NCBI GenBank assembly: GCA_036023115.1
Contig: JAYKKT010000041.1
Span: 4,551,501-4,615,500 of the forward strand
DNA from: Brasenia schreberi
Lineage: Eukaryota; Streptophyta; Magnoliopsida; Nymphaeales; Cabombaceae
Length of the DNA: 64,000 nucleotides
Direction of reading: 5' to 3'
A model generated the notes under the pieces. That model was not told the origin of the DNA. It ran no database searches and saw only the letters and a list, made by a program, of their open reading frames with translations. Every line of letters begins with the position of its first letter. Position 1 is the stretch's first letter. The translations under genes were made by a program, and so were the position numbers. Positions 45,081 to 56,371 of this stretch are shown here, one piece after another.

Positions 45081-45920
45081 GTTACATGTGCGTGAGTATA
45101 AAAACTAAAAAAAATTCTGAAAATTTGTTTTTAAATGTCTAATTTCAAAGCATATGAGGTAAGACCCTAAGGCTTGATCTTTATAAAAATTAGAGCTCAC
45201 ATGAAGGAGACATGAAGTATTTTTAGAAAAGAGAAAGGAAAACAAGGTAGAATTTTGAAGCTTTTGGCTACTAAACAACAAAGTAGACTTCACCAAAAAT
45301 TTATTATATAAAGTGGGTTGGTCATGGATGGTATCCTATCCCACTTTAGGTGCTCCTAACCAAAATAGGTGTACATTGAAGACACATAATTTTTTTCAAG
45401 AGATTTTATTAAAAGAAAAAATTATTTTATATTAGATATTGAATATAGGGTGGTTTTTATATTTATTATGTATAAAAAATTTATAACTTACATGGATATA
45501 TAAAGTTATGTACATTCAATGTAGCAAATGAGGGTCTATTTGCAAAAATAATATTTTCATTGCATATATATACAAGGAAATATGGCTTTATATTTGAGCA
45601 TTATTTGACATATAAATGTATGAGGGAAGTCAAAATTCATGGAAGATACTTGTCATGGATGGTATCCTACTTGTCATTATTTGACATATACAAGGGAATA
45701 TATACATAGATATTTGAGCAATATTTGACATATACAAGGGAATACCCTTATCTAAAAAGCTTATTATACTTTTATGTACATGGCATAAGCCTTGACTCAA
45801 TTAAGCCTAAGTCTAATTTGAGTCTAGCCTAGGTGATCCAAGCTTGAACCCACATTTGTTCTAGTTGACCCTTGTTTGTGGTTCTAAAATGTATTTTGAT
45901 TCAAATTCTCTAGCAAAGTA
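45081..45920. other. Unassigned AT-rich sequence
   Basis: Contains a small local repeat cluster at 45595-45745: 'atttgagca(t/a)tatttgacatat' occurs at about 45593 and 45710, 'catggatggtatcctac' at 45655 (compare 45325). Nothing else recognised. Confidence 0.45.
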
Positions 45921-47091
45921 CAACAACAACAACAACTAAGCCTTTTCCCATACGAGACGGGGTCGGCTACATGGATTCTTTGTTTCCACATATCTCTATC
46001 GTGTGTCATGTTAGCAGTTAACTCACAATAAGCTAGATCATTCTTTATTTTTTCTTTCCAACACTTTTGTGGTTGTCCTCTAGTTCTTTTAATACTTTTA
46101 AAATTTAGTTTTTCATACCTTCTTAAAGGTTCTTCTTTTGATCTTCTTTCTATATGTCCAAACCATCTTAAATGATATTCTCTCATTTTATCATCTATTG
46201 GTGTCACTCCTAATTTGTTTCTAATAACCTCATTATGTATACGGTCTTTTCTTGTATGACCACTCATCCATCTCAACATCTTCATTTCTGTCACAGACAT
46301 CTTTTGTACATGTTGATAATTAACTACCCAACACTCAAAACCATAAAACATGGCATGCCTAATTGCTGCTCTATAATATTTACCTTTTAACTTTAATGGT
46401 ATATTCTTATCACAAAGAATACCTAATGTTGCTCTCCATTTTAACCAACCAGCATTAATTCTATGCGTAATATCTTCATCAATTCTTCCATCACTCTGAA
46501 AAATTGACCCCACGTATTTAAAACTTTCCTTTTGGAGGATGCAATGTGTGCCAATTTTAATTTCTATGTCCTTTAAGGTAACCAAATGCTCAAACTTACA
46601 TTCCATATATTTTGTCGTTGTTCTACTAAGTCGGAGGCCTTTGCTTTTTATTGTTTCTCTCCATAGTTCCAATTTTCTATTAACTTTATCCTTAGACTCC
46701 TCCACTAATACAATGTCATCTACAAATAACATATGCCAAGGTACTTCATCTTGAATATGTTTTGTTAACTCATCAATCATGATTATAAATAAGTATGGAC
46801 TTAAAGTTGATCCTTGATGTAACCCAATATTAACTTCAAAGAAATCTGTCATTCCTTTAGGAATCCTCACACACGTTTTTGCACCATCATACATGTCTCT
46901 TATAAGTTAATGTATGTCAATGGGATATTACCTCTTTTTTCTAAAGTTCTCCAAAGAACCTCCCTTGGAACCCTATCATAAGCTTTTTCTAGATCAATAA
47001 ATATCATGTGAAGGCCTTTCTTTTTTGCTCTAAAATGTTCCATAAGATTTCTCAAAAGGTGAATCGCTTCAATAGTAGATCTACCTAACAC
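45921..47091 (-). pseudogene. RTE reverse transcriptase (copy E, longest open frame)
   Basis: Longest RTE frame in the window. 46894 down to the protein end near 45950 is open, with [20 protein letters not shown], the active site [13 protein letters not shown] (46690-46735, FVDD instead of FADD), [60 protein letters not shown] and [12 protein letters not shown]. Upstream 47091-46900 carries [20 protein letters not shown], joined by a small insertion (KRGNIPLTY). Both catalytic Asp are kept. Confidence 0.88.
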
Positions 47092-47791
47092 GAATCCAAA
47101 TTGGTTCTCTGTTGTACTTGATATTTGTCTTAACCTCGGTTCGATAATTCTTTCTCACAATTTCATAGTATGACTCATTAACTTGATACCTTGATAATTC
47201 ACACAATTTTGAATCTCTCCCTTGTTTTTATATATGGGTATAAGTATACTTGCTCTCTATTCCTTGGGCATCTTTTGAGTTTTTCATATTTCATTAAATA
47301 GTCTTGTGAGCCAAGTGATTCCTATTTCTCATAGTATTTTCCAAACTTCTATAGGAATATTATCTGGTCCTACTGATTTACCACCCTTCATATGTTTAAG
47401 AGCCTCTTTGACTTCATTCTTTTGAATACGTTGGTAGAAATTGTGGTTTATATACTTTTCTGATTTGGCTAACTCTCTTAAGCTAATACTAACATCTTTA
47501 TTTTCATTAAAAAGCTTATAAAAATAGTTTTTTCATCTATTTCTTATATCATCATTTGCCACTAGAATTTTTTCATCCTCGTCCTTGATGCATCTAACAT
47601 AATTAAGATCTTTAGTTTTCCTATCTCTAGCCCTAGCTATCCTAAAAATATCTCTTTTACCCTCTTTTGAGTTGAGTTTTTTATATAAATCCTCCCAAAT
47701 TTTAGCTTTTACTTCACTGACGGCCCTTTTCGCTTCCTTCTTTGCTTTCTTCTAAGCCTCTAAAGTTTCGCTGGTTTTCTTAACATAATGT

Positions 47792-48079
47792 AATTTATAA
47801 CATGCCCTCTTTACCTTGATTTTATCTTGCACTACTTCGCTCCACCACCAAGCTTCTTTTTATGTCGGTACACCTCCCTTAGATACACCTAACACATCTT
47901 TCGCCACTTTCCTAATATGTATAGCCATATTGTTCAATTTATAACATGCCCTCTTTACCTTGATTTTATCTTGCACTACTTCGCTCCACCACCAAGCTTC
48001 TTTTTATGTCGGTACACCTCCCTTAGATACACCTAACACATCTTTCGCCACTTTCCTAATATGTATAGCCATATTGTTC
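47792..48079. repeat. Exact 144-bp tandem duplication in RTE copy E
   Basis: 47792-47935 and 47936-48079 look identical base for base (both start 'aatttataacatgccctc' and end '..gccatattgttc'). The unit lies in the connection region. 144 is a multiple of three. Confidence 0.95.
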
Positions 48080-48689
48080 CACATATCACAGGGTGTACCA
48101 AAATAATTCCAAACATCTCCTTGAAGGACCTTTTGTTTAAATATATCTTCTTTCTCACTTTTGGGGTTCCACCATTTAGTCCAAATAGCTCGATGCACTC
48201 TTTTCTTCTTTGTCCATTTTTTTTTTGTAAATTCATAACTAAAAGTCAATGTTGGGTGGTTAAGCTTTCTCCTGGAATTACCTTGCAATCTTTACAACAT
48301 GCTCTATCTTTTTTTTACAAATAAAGTAATCAATTTGTGTTTGTGATAAGCCACTCTTATAAGTAATTAAATGTTCATCTCATTTTTTGAAGATTGTATC
48401 GACTATAAAGAGATCAAATGCCATAGTAAAATTTAAAATCTTCCTACCTTCCTCATTTATATCCCCAAAACCAAAGTTTTCATGAATCCCTTGATATCCT
48501 AATGCCTCTTTACCGACATGTCCATTTAAGTCTCCTCCTAAACAAATCATCTCCCTTTATGTAATCTTTTGAATCACCTTATCTAACTCTTCCCAAAAAG
48601 CTGTCTTTATATTATCTTGTAGTCCTACTTAGGGTGTATAAGCACAAACTATATTCAAAACCTTTGCTCCTAATACTAATTTCAACGTA

Positions 48690-49172
48690 TCATTGTATGT
48701 CTACTACACTATCCTTTAAATCTTTATTTATGATGATACCAACTCCGTTTCGAGCCTTTTCTTTACCCGAGTACCATAATTTAAAACCCGTATCCTCTAT
48801 CTCCTTTGCTTTTTCTCCAACCAATTTTGTCTCTTGTAAATATAGAATATGAATCTTTCTCCGAATCATAGTATCTACCACCTTGATTAGCTTAACGGAT
48901 AATGTTCTGATATTCCAAGAACCAATACAAATCTTATTATCTAGGACTAGCTTCCTTACCGCCCGCATCCGTCCATATTCAAAATGTGGAGACCCTCTTT
49001 GAAAATTATTCACTACATTCGGGCAACAATATAGCGAGACTAACTTCTTTACCCATAACCGTCCATGATGTGGGAATCCTCTTTGCAATTGATTCACTAT
49101 ATTCGGAAGAAAATGTAGTGACCCTTGCTTACTTATTACTACATTCGAGCTCTGCAACACGTCGTTAGGCAA
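48690..49172 (-). pseudogene. RTE N-terminal extension and endonuclease start (copy E)
   Basis: A 160-codon open frame that carries two 28-residue repeats (LPNIVNQLQRGFPHHG.. and [18 protein letters not shown]..), then [20 protein letters not shown] and the endonuclease motifs LQETKLVGEKAKEI and [20 protein letters not shown]. The repeats correspond to the 84-bp 5' DNA repeats, so they may be translated as an N-terminal extension of the LINE protein. Confidence 0.7.
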
Positions 49173-49199
49173 GGACGCCCCAAAGCAATGCTTATAATT

Positions 49200-50995
49200 T
49201 TACTATGTTAAAATTTTAATTTTGAGTCAAGCCCAACCTATATTAGCCATGGCTTTACTGACCTCATTGGAATCAGCTCCACATCAAACCACAATAAGTC
49301 GTTCTACTTTGATGCTTTAAGACCAACAATTATCGAGCTCCATCAAGGCTTCAAGTCAAGACAATCACTCAAATTGGAATCGAGCCACCCTGAGAAGCCA
49401 TCCAAACCATGTCAAGCTTCAAAGCCAAAGTGAGCCACCTAAGAAACCTCCAAGCCACATGGGATCTAGCTACTTCAAGTTTCTATTAAGATCAGTTAAA
49501 TTCTCTATTTTCCAAAAGTTTTAAGCCTATGAAATAGCCAAAAGGGGCTATGCATACAATAGAACTTGCTCATACAATTCTTTAGAAGTTTATATAGATA
49601 TTTAACTCTCTCTCTAAATTTGATATGGATATGTAAATCTCTCTCTCACACACAATGAAGAGAGTAATGCAAGGGTAAGCCATGCTTTCATATGTTGCTC
49701 ATCTTTTGTAATGATGTTTTGTGTGCCATATGACATATTTTCTATGCTTTTCCTTTCTTTCTTGTTCCTTTAAACTGCTTGCTCTTGCATGTACTCATAA
49801 GTTAATTTACAATCTTGAAGTTGCAAATTTTTTACTAGTCATAGCAAGTTTCTCGTGTATATTCACTACAAATGGGTTTTGAATACCAAGAGGTGACTCT
49901 CACTCTCTCAGCCATTTTTTTTATGATATATGACATGAGATTCTGAATGGGTCAACCATGAGTCCACAAAGAATCGCAGGGGAGTTCAATGCTTCACTTG
50001 TAGATGGCTTCCTCCCTCTCCACCCAAACCCTAGTTTTCCTTCATCAGTGGAAACTTTTTATACCTTTTCAAGATTTTTTTCATGCATATACGAGTAGCT
50101 TTTGCTCTTTTTTTAATATTTAGTGACATTGTTAGTTATGGCATGTAAAGCAGTGGACTTATGAGGTAATGGTTTCAGAATCTTGAAACAATAACATATT
50201 TTGACAAACTGAACTTGTTTATTTATTAGTTGATACATTGTCTCTAGGCTTATATCTTTTGAAAACATTGCAACAGATGACCTCAAAAATTGAAAATTCA
50301 TATTATAGAAGTCCATCAAATTGTATGTCTTCTGTTTTCATGAGAAATTTTACGTAGGTTATAGGATAAAGTATAGCTTCACAATTTTGGGATTGATTAT
50401 GAAGGCAATGGCAGTCTAGCTCTATATGGGGTTTCAAATGATAACTTCTATATTCAACTTTTGTAAATTCACAATGTATATCTATGTTAGACTATCAGCT
50501 TAGGCTAAATTTTTAAATGATGAAAGAGAAGTTAATGAATATAGTCTTCAAGTTCTTTTCTATTCTATTATGGTCTTTTCACCCCTTTTCTCCTATCATG
50601 AAAGTAGAGCCGGATTGCTTAAAATCATATTGAAACACTTAACCCAAACCCTACTGAGTTGCATTGCTCTAAGCTTGACTCCCATATTAAGAGTAGCATC
50701 AATCGAATAGGAGTCAACTGCCATTGTGTGTTGATTTTAAGGTGTTTGAAAGCCTGCAAATGCAGGTAGATTTGTCAGTTGGCATCATCACTTGTGGCAT
50801 GGTTGAGGTATTACATCATAAGGAATGTGATATGTTGGTATCCCTTGTTGTGGGAATACAATCATTCAGGTTGAGGTCCAAGCAGGTTCAAGGATTGTCG
50901 CCCTTATATACTTTGGTGACCTTATTCAAGAAGTTGGTCTAGGTGTTGTTATCAGCAGTACCTGCAAACTTCTGAAATCAATTAGCCTTCCGGTG
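49200..50995. other. Unassigned sequence
   Basis: 49210-49470 has repeated 'gagcc(a/t)c.. caag' phrases. 50724-50942 is a plus frame (VDLSVGIITCGMVEVLHHKE..) that looks faintly coding-like but is not recognised; its region continues across the copia insertion at 55255. Confidence 0.35.
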
Positions 50996-51000
50996 ATATT

Positions 51001-51402
51001 TGTTAATTGTAATAGGTACAGGCCATTAGGGCCCGTGTTTGGAGCTAGACTGAACCAAGCCACTAGGGCCTGGGGGGGCAGTCAACTAGCCATTGGAGGC
51101 AATTGGCCTCCAACGGCTAGTTAACTAGTCGTTTGGCTGTTGTGCAGTCATGTGCACAACACCGAGCCTTCAAGGCTATTTTTCTTTATATTCATGTATA
51201 TATGTAATCCCTATAAATACCTCACTCACTCATGAATAAATAATGTTGTCTTTGCACAACTTTTGCTTGGTGTTTGACTTGCTTCTGCATTCTTGTTGAG
51301 ATATTTGTGTGTGACATCCATATTTGGATGATTTGATCTCTTGGCGCTTTGATAAATTGATTCGTGGACACTTCAACCTTTGATTATCGACAACAATTTA
51401 CA
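51001..51402 (+). repeat. copia 5' LTR
   Basis: TG at 51001 and CA at 51401-51402. Contains a 17-bp inverted repeat (51084-51100 / 51106-51122, one mismatch), TATA box CTATAAATA at 51211-51219 and AATAAA at 51235-51240. It is directly followed by the tRNA-Met-type primer site. Confidence 0.93.
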
Positions 51403-51415
51403 TGGTATCAGAGCC
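51403..51415 (+). promoter_or_regulatory. Primer binding site (initiator tRNA-Met type)
   Basis: TGGTATCAGAGCC follows the LTR's final CA. This is the usual plant copia PBS, complementary to the 3' end of initiator methionine tRNA. Confidence 0.93.
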
Positions 51416-51539
51416 TCAGACTAAAGAAGCATGTCACGAGTGTAAATTTCGAGAAATTATATAAAACTTGAGGTTAATCTAAATCTTTTGATTTTGCATG
51501 AAATAGAAAGCAAAAATGAGACATTAAGATACATGCTTG

Positions 51540-52335
51540 ACCCAAAATGCTATCAAAGTTTGGCAAAGACCATGAAAAATATTTTTTGTCAATTTTTTTT
51601 TAAGTTTTTATTGATGGAACAATAAAAGAACTGGTTTTGAATATTGATGGTTTGAATGATGATGAGATTGTTAAAGCTAATGAAAAATATAAGCAAGACT
51701 TAAAATCATGAGAAAAAATGAACGCGAAAATTACTTGGATTATTTGTCAAAATGTAGATGATAAGCTTAGAAATAGAATTAGTGCTTTCAAAATTGTATT
51801 TGAAACTTAGGAATATTTGAAAAAACTTCATTCTCAAGATGATTTTGTCTTTCAAATTGATTTGATGGAAAGAATGATAATGCTTAAACAAGAAAATTTA
51901 AGCATTAGAGACTATCATAATGAGTTTTTGGAATTATAGACTCAACTTAGGAGCTTTGATAAATTTGAGAAACTTCAAAAATTAGACGAATTTTAAGAGT
52001 TTTTGAACAATCAATATTTCTTTTTGTTCATGTATAGGTTAATAGATGAATTTGAAAATATTAGATCAAATTTAATACATAGACAACCTAGACCTAAAGG
52101 AGACTCATTTTTTGCTAACCTTGTTATGGAGGAAACAAGGTTAAAAAATATTAATGTTGCAAAAGAAGTCATTCTTTCTGCCTCTAAACCGAGAGCCAAC
52201 ATGAAGACATAGAAGTCTTCGCATGCAAAAAATGATGGATCAAAGAAGCCCATGGGCCCTTGGCCAACCAAGGACACCATTTTGTCACTATTGCAAGGAA
52301 AGTGAGCATATCAAAACCATTTGTCATTTTCTTTA
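51540..52335 (+). pseudogene. copia gag with zinc knuckle
   Basis: Capsid-type protein that packages the RNA. Visible pieces: NIDGLNDDEIVKANEKYKQD, VDDKLRNRISAFKIVFET, DLMERMIMLKQENLSIRDYH, YRLIDEFENIRSNLIHRQPR, SFFANLVMEETRLKN, and a CCHC knuckle CHYCKESEHIKTIC at about 52287-52328 (C-X2-C-X4-H-X4-C intact). Several stops. Confidence 0.85.
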
Positions 52336-52449
52336 GAAAAAGTTTGAAAATGTGGGAGTCGTGAAAGAAAAAGAAGGAGTTTTACCCAATAATATTAAGG
52401 CATATATAGAAGAAATGTTTAAGGAAAAAGCAAGCATCTTCGGGAATGC

Positions 52450-53330
52450 TCTCTCCACCTCTCATGGTATGTCTTGACTTTTAGATTCGGGTGCCTCTTT
52501 TCATATGACTCATTGTGAAAATTCTTTGAATGAATCTCATGATACCGATGTAAAACATGTTTTTATGGCCGATGGTACAAAACTTGAAATTAAAAAATTA
52601 AAAAATTAAAAAATTTCAAAAAAGAAATTTTAAAATAAAAAATGTAAGCTTTACACCTAAACTAAATTTAAACTTATTTTCGGTTGCTTAAATTTGTGAT
52701 AATAGTTGTATAGTCACTTTCTCATAGAAGCATTGTGTGGTGTAGGATCACCTATCGAATAAGATGATTGGTCAATGCCATAGAGAAAGTGGACTATACA
52801 AAATGGATTATTTGGTTATGCCAAATTTTGGGTCTTGTCATGCGACCTTAGATGCTACCCTTTGGTATAAAAGACTTGGACATTTAGATTTGCAAAAATT
52901 ATGTAACATCCCTTTGATGAAAAAGATTAGAGAGCAAAAGTTTGAATGTAAGGATTGTGTTCTTGGGAAGATGCATCATCTCTCGTTTGGTGAAAGAAAC
53001 TATGTACCCAACAAAGCTTTTGATTTAATACATTCTGATGTTTAGGGCCCTCTCGTTGTTTCAAAGGGTAGAGTTCAATATTATGTGATATTTATAGATT
53101 AGTTTACATGCTTTACTTGGATATATCTTTTAAAGCATAAATCAAAAGCACTTGAAAAATTTATAATTTTTTACAACATGATCAAAAATCAATTTGGAGC
53201 CACCATTAAGATTTTTAGATCGGATTCAGAAGGAGAATACATGTCAAATGAATTTCAAAAATTTATTGAAATAAATGGGATCTGTCATCAAAAGACTTGC
53301 ACTAAAACTCCTCAACAGAATGACTTTCCT
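52450..53330 (+). pseudogene. copia protease and integrase
   Basis: Protease with the active-site triad LLDSGASFHMTH (52480-52515) and FMADGTKLEI. Integrase: zinc region ATLWYKRLGHLDLQKLCNIP and CKDCVLGKMHHLSF (52850-52990), then catalytic core pieces FDLIHSDV-stop-GPL, VIFID-stop-FT.., FRSDSEGEYMSNEFQKFIEI (53215-53275) and TPQQND (53308-53325). The DSG of protease and the first two acidic residues of integrase (HSD, RSD) are visible; the rest of integrase is lost after 53330. Confidence 0.85.
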
Positions 53331-53924
53331 TTTGAAAAGTTGTATGGGTATGCTCTGATTATTCTTTCTTTAGAGTTTTTGGTTGTACTTGTTTTAGTTC
53401 TTAGATCCTCATGTGGAGCTTGCGACAAGTTGTCTCTCAATCTGCTATTTGTGTCTTTCTTGGTTATGGTAAAGGTAAAAAAGGGTATCGTTATTTTGAT
53501 CCAATAACTCAGAAACTTTATGTGTCTCGTCATGTTGTTTTCTTGAGCATATACCTTTCTTTTCTATTCCATCCACTTTTCATGGTTTGACTAGATCGAC
53601 CTTATTCGTATAGATCCTTTTCGAGGATTACGATAGTTTGTCATCTCGGGTTCCTAGTACTTCAAATACCCCCCTGTGACACTGCTCTGCCGAAGCACTT
53701 TACTCTCACTGTCTGAAGCTTCCTCTTCTCCTATGGTCCCTCAAGCTCGATCGAGATTGTGGATCCACCACTACGTCAATCCATACGCATTCGTAAGTCC
53801 ACAAAGTTACGATTTTGCTTATTCTTGTTATTCTTCATCTTTTTCTTCCTTTTAGCTTCTATTCATTGTCTCTGAGCCATGTTTTCCTATAAAGAGGCTA
53901 TTCTTGATCTCTTTGTGACAAAGC

Positions 53925-54720
53925 TATGGATGAGAACTTTACCTTTGCAAAAGGCAGTGCCCTTAGGACTTGGTTCCTCTACCTCACAGTAAGGCTTGTT
54001 GTTGGTTGTCGTTGGGTATATAAAATCAAGACTAATTCGATGGATCTATTGAAGCGATACAAAAATTAGGTTGGTTGCAAAGGGTATTCTCATGAGTATG
54101 GTATGGATTATGAGGAGACATTTGCTCTGTTGCAAAAATGACTACTATTGCGTACTCTTATTGCGGTAGCTTCGGTTCGTCGGTGGCATATCTTTCAACT
54201 TGATGTTAAAAATGCCTTCTTGAATGGAGATCTTGAAGAAGTTTATATTAAGATCCACTAATGGTGAAAAATTAGTTGATCCCACCCCGTACATACAACT
54301 CATAGGTGCTCTTACCTATCTCACTATTACCAAACCAAATATTTCTCATGCAGTTCATACAGCCAGTCAATTTCAGCAGCACCAACTTTTGTTTATATGG
54401 GTGTTGTTTTACGCATCATTCGATAGGTTAGAAATACTTCTAACAAGGGGGTTTTCTTAAGTTCTTCTTCGTCTTTTGATTTAATTGTATATACGGATGC
54501 TGACTGGGGTGGAGATGTAATGACAAACACTTTACGACTGATTTTTGTGTTTTTCTAGGTGAATCATTTATCTCCTTGAAGTGTAAGAAGTAACAGAAAG
54601 TGTCGTTCTCATCTACTGAAGCTGAATATCGAGCCATGGCTACTGCTGTATTATGACAACAAAAGTGTCATGTACATTGCCTCCAACAACACCTTCCATG
54701 AAAGGACGAAGCATATACTT
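53925..54720 (+). pseudogene. copia RT/RNase H with the RT core deleted
   Basis: RT start: a KGYSHEYGMDYEETFA-like region (54080-54125), [20 protein letters not shown] and [12 protein letters not shown] (54155-54250). The sequence then jumps at about 54250 to [20 protein letters not shown] and TYLTITKPNISHAVHTASQF (54255-54375), which normally lie some 200 or more residues further on. The YVDD catalytic box is therefore absent. RNase H pieces follow (YTDADWGGD at 54490-54515; YYDNKSVMYIASN around 54650-54690). Confidence 0.85.
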
Positions 54721-54836
54721 CTAACAAGGTTCTATTAGTTGCTATGAAGATTTCTTCACTAAATCTCTCTCGGCCACTCGTTTTCAATTTTTGTTGGACA
54801 AACGTTCGCTATATACCCCGTAAGTTTGAGGGGGAG

Positions 54837-55249
54837 TATTAATTATAATAGGTACGGGCCATTAGAGCCCATGTTTGGGGCTAGACTGGCCCAGGCCACT
54901 AGGGCCTAGGGGGCCAATCAACTAGCCGTTGGAGGCAGCTGGCCTCCAACGGCTAGTTAATTAGCCATTGGGCTGCTGTGCTGTCCTGTGCACAACACCC
55001 AGCCTTCAAGGTTGGTTTTCTTCTGGTTTTCTTTATATTAATGTACATATGTAATCCCTATAAATACCTCACTCACTTATGAATAGATAATGCCGTCTTT
55101 GAACAACTTTTTCTTGGTGTTTGACTTGCTTCTACATTCTTGTTGAGATATTTGTGTGTGACATCCATATTTGGATGATTTGAGTTCTTGACGCTTTGAC
55201 AAATCGGTTCATGGATACTTCAACCTTTGATTATCGACAACAATTTATA
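54837..55249 (+). repeat. copia 3' LTR
   Basis: Matches the 5' LTR end to end. The terminal TG and CA have become TA and TA. The PPT TTTGAGGGGGAG precedes it (54825-54836). The inverted repeat is perfect here (54920-54936 / 54942-54958, loop AGCTG). TATA box at 55058-55066. Confidence 0.93.
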
Positions 55250-55254
55250 ATATT

Positions 55255-56371
55255 GACATCCCCGTATTGTTGGTTTGCATACTAGAGAAGTTGGGTGATA
55301 TTTGTACCTTGGGGTTACACCCTATTGGGTGGTGAACATGTTAGAAGCTGCCTTAAGCAGTCAACTCTAAACTCTCTCTCAAGAGCAAAGTCAATCTCAT
55401 TATTTACCACAGATAGTAGTGTCCCTAGTATGAAGCATCAGGGCTTGCATTACTTCGATAAGAGCAGCGTCTAGTTGTTGCCTGATAAAAGGCACCATTT
55501 TCAAGCCTAGAATAGCAGCTCCAGAAGCGCCTACTACTGTGATGATGTGTTTGGGTCTATAGAATTGCTTCCCTTGGTGGTGAAAGTTTGAGTATTGGTG
55601 TGTGTAGGATTAGGAGTCTCCGACATGGAATGAGAACTAGGAGGCAGATCAGTTCACCCTTCTTGGTGTGCCACTAGGTGTGTCAAAAGGTGTTATAGGC
55701 AAAATCCTGTGTTAGCAAAAATATCTATGCTGCAAGCATGCCAAGGAATCGACACTCTCAATAGACGATGGTCCCCCGAACCCTCCTTAAATAAAGATGA
55801 TGTCTTTAGGGTCCTTTTGTGGTTCCTTTCATGAACGTCATGACGACCATTTCTAAAAGTGGCGTTTCTTTCTCTTTACATGCAACTGAAGACAGTTTCA
55901 GCGCAGTGGAGATGATGGCCATTTTCCTCCCCCATTTAATGACTCATGCAAAGTTGTTCCTTCCATTATAGCAGCTTGAGAGTGTTTCGTGATCATCTAC
56001 AATTTTGGCTATTAAATGGAGGCATTTTCGCTAACTGTCACACTATCACTTTGATGTCTCTCAGTCGGTATGCTATTTACTGGCGTAGTGCAAAGTTTTC
56101 AAGCTTTAACAATAATATATGTAAAGCTCAATTATTCCTTGAACCAAGTACCACTGAGCAAGAAAATAAATTGCTTGTATGTCAAGCTTGACCAGAGATC
56201 AACTCGAACTCGACATAAGTGAGCCAAATTCGAGTTAAAGTCGAGATAGTCTCTAGTAGCTTGCAAGTAGCTCGGCTTACACCCCTATAGGATACTACTG
56301 GAATCAGACCTACTCAATTACATGTCATGTGAAAAAACAACAAAAAGCTGTGTTCGATAAAATTGCATAGT
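55255..56371. other. Unassigned sequence
   Basis: No gene recognised. The first part continues the sequence interrupted by the copia element at 50996. It may be an older degraded element. Confidence 0.35.

Larger units (their letters stand above)
45921..49199 (-). mobile_element. RTE-type LINE, copy E, near full length
   Basis: Minus-strand RTE. Its 3' tail (CAACAAC repeat) is at 45921-45936. The 5' end at about 49199 is shorter by some 60-80 bases than that of copies C and D, so it is slightly 5'-truncated. It carries the 84-bp 5' repeats (48970-49150), endonuclease (48350-48900), connection and RT. It contains a 144-bp tandem duplication. I found no target duplication: the flanks 45900-45920 and 49200-49220 do not match. 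Confidence 0.9.
51001..55249 (+). mobile_element. Ty1/copia retrotransposon with both LTRs
   Basis: Structurally complete but defective copia element of 4,249 bp. 5' LTR 51001-51402, PBS 51403-51415, gag, protease, integrase, damaged RT, RNase H, PPT 54825-54836, 3' LTR 54837-55249. ATATT occurs directly before (50996-51000) and after (55250-55254), the 5-bp target duplication expected for copia. All frames contain stops and the RT core is deleted. The two LTRs differ at many positions and by 11 bases in length, so the insertion is old. Confidence 0.95.

Noticed and set aside
45921..49199. Target duplication for RTE copy E
   Set aside because: The bases next to the tail (..tctagcaaagta) and next to the 5' end (actatgttaaaa..) do not match.
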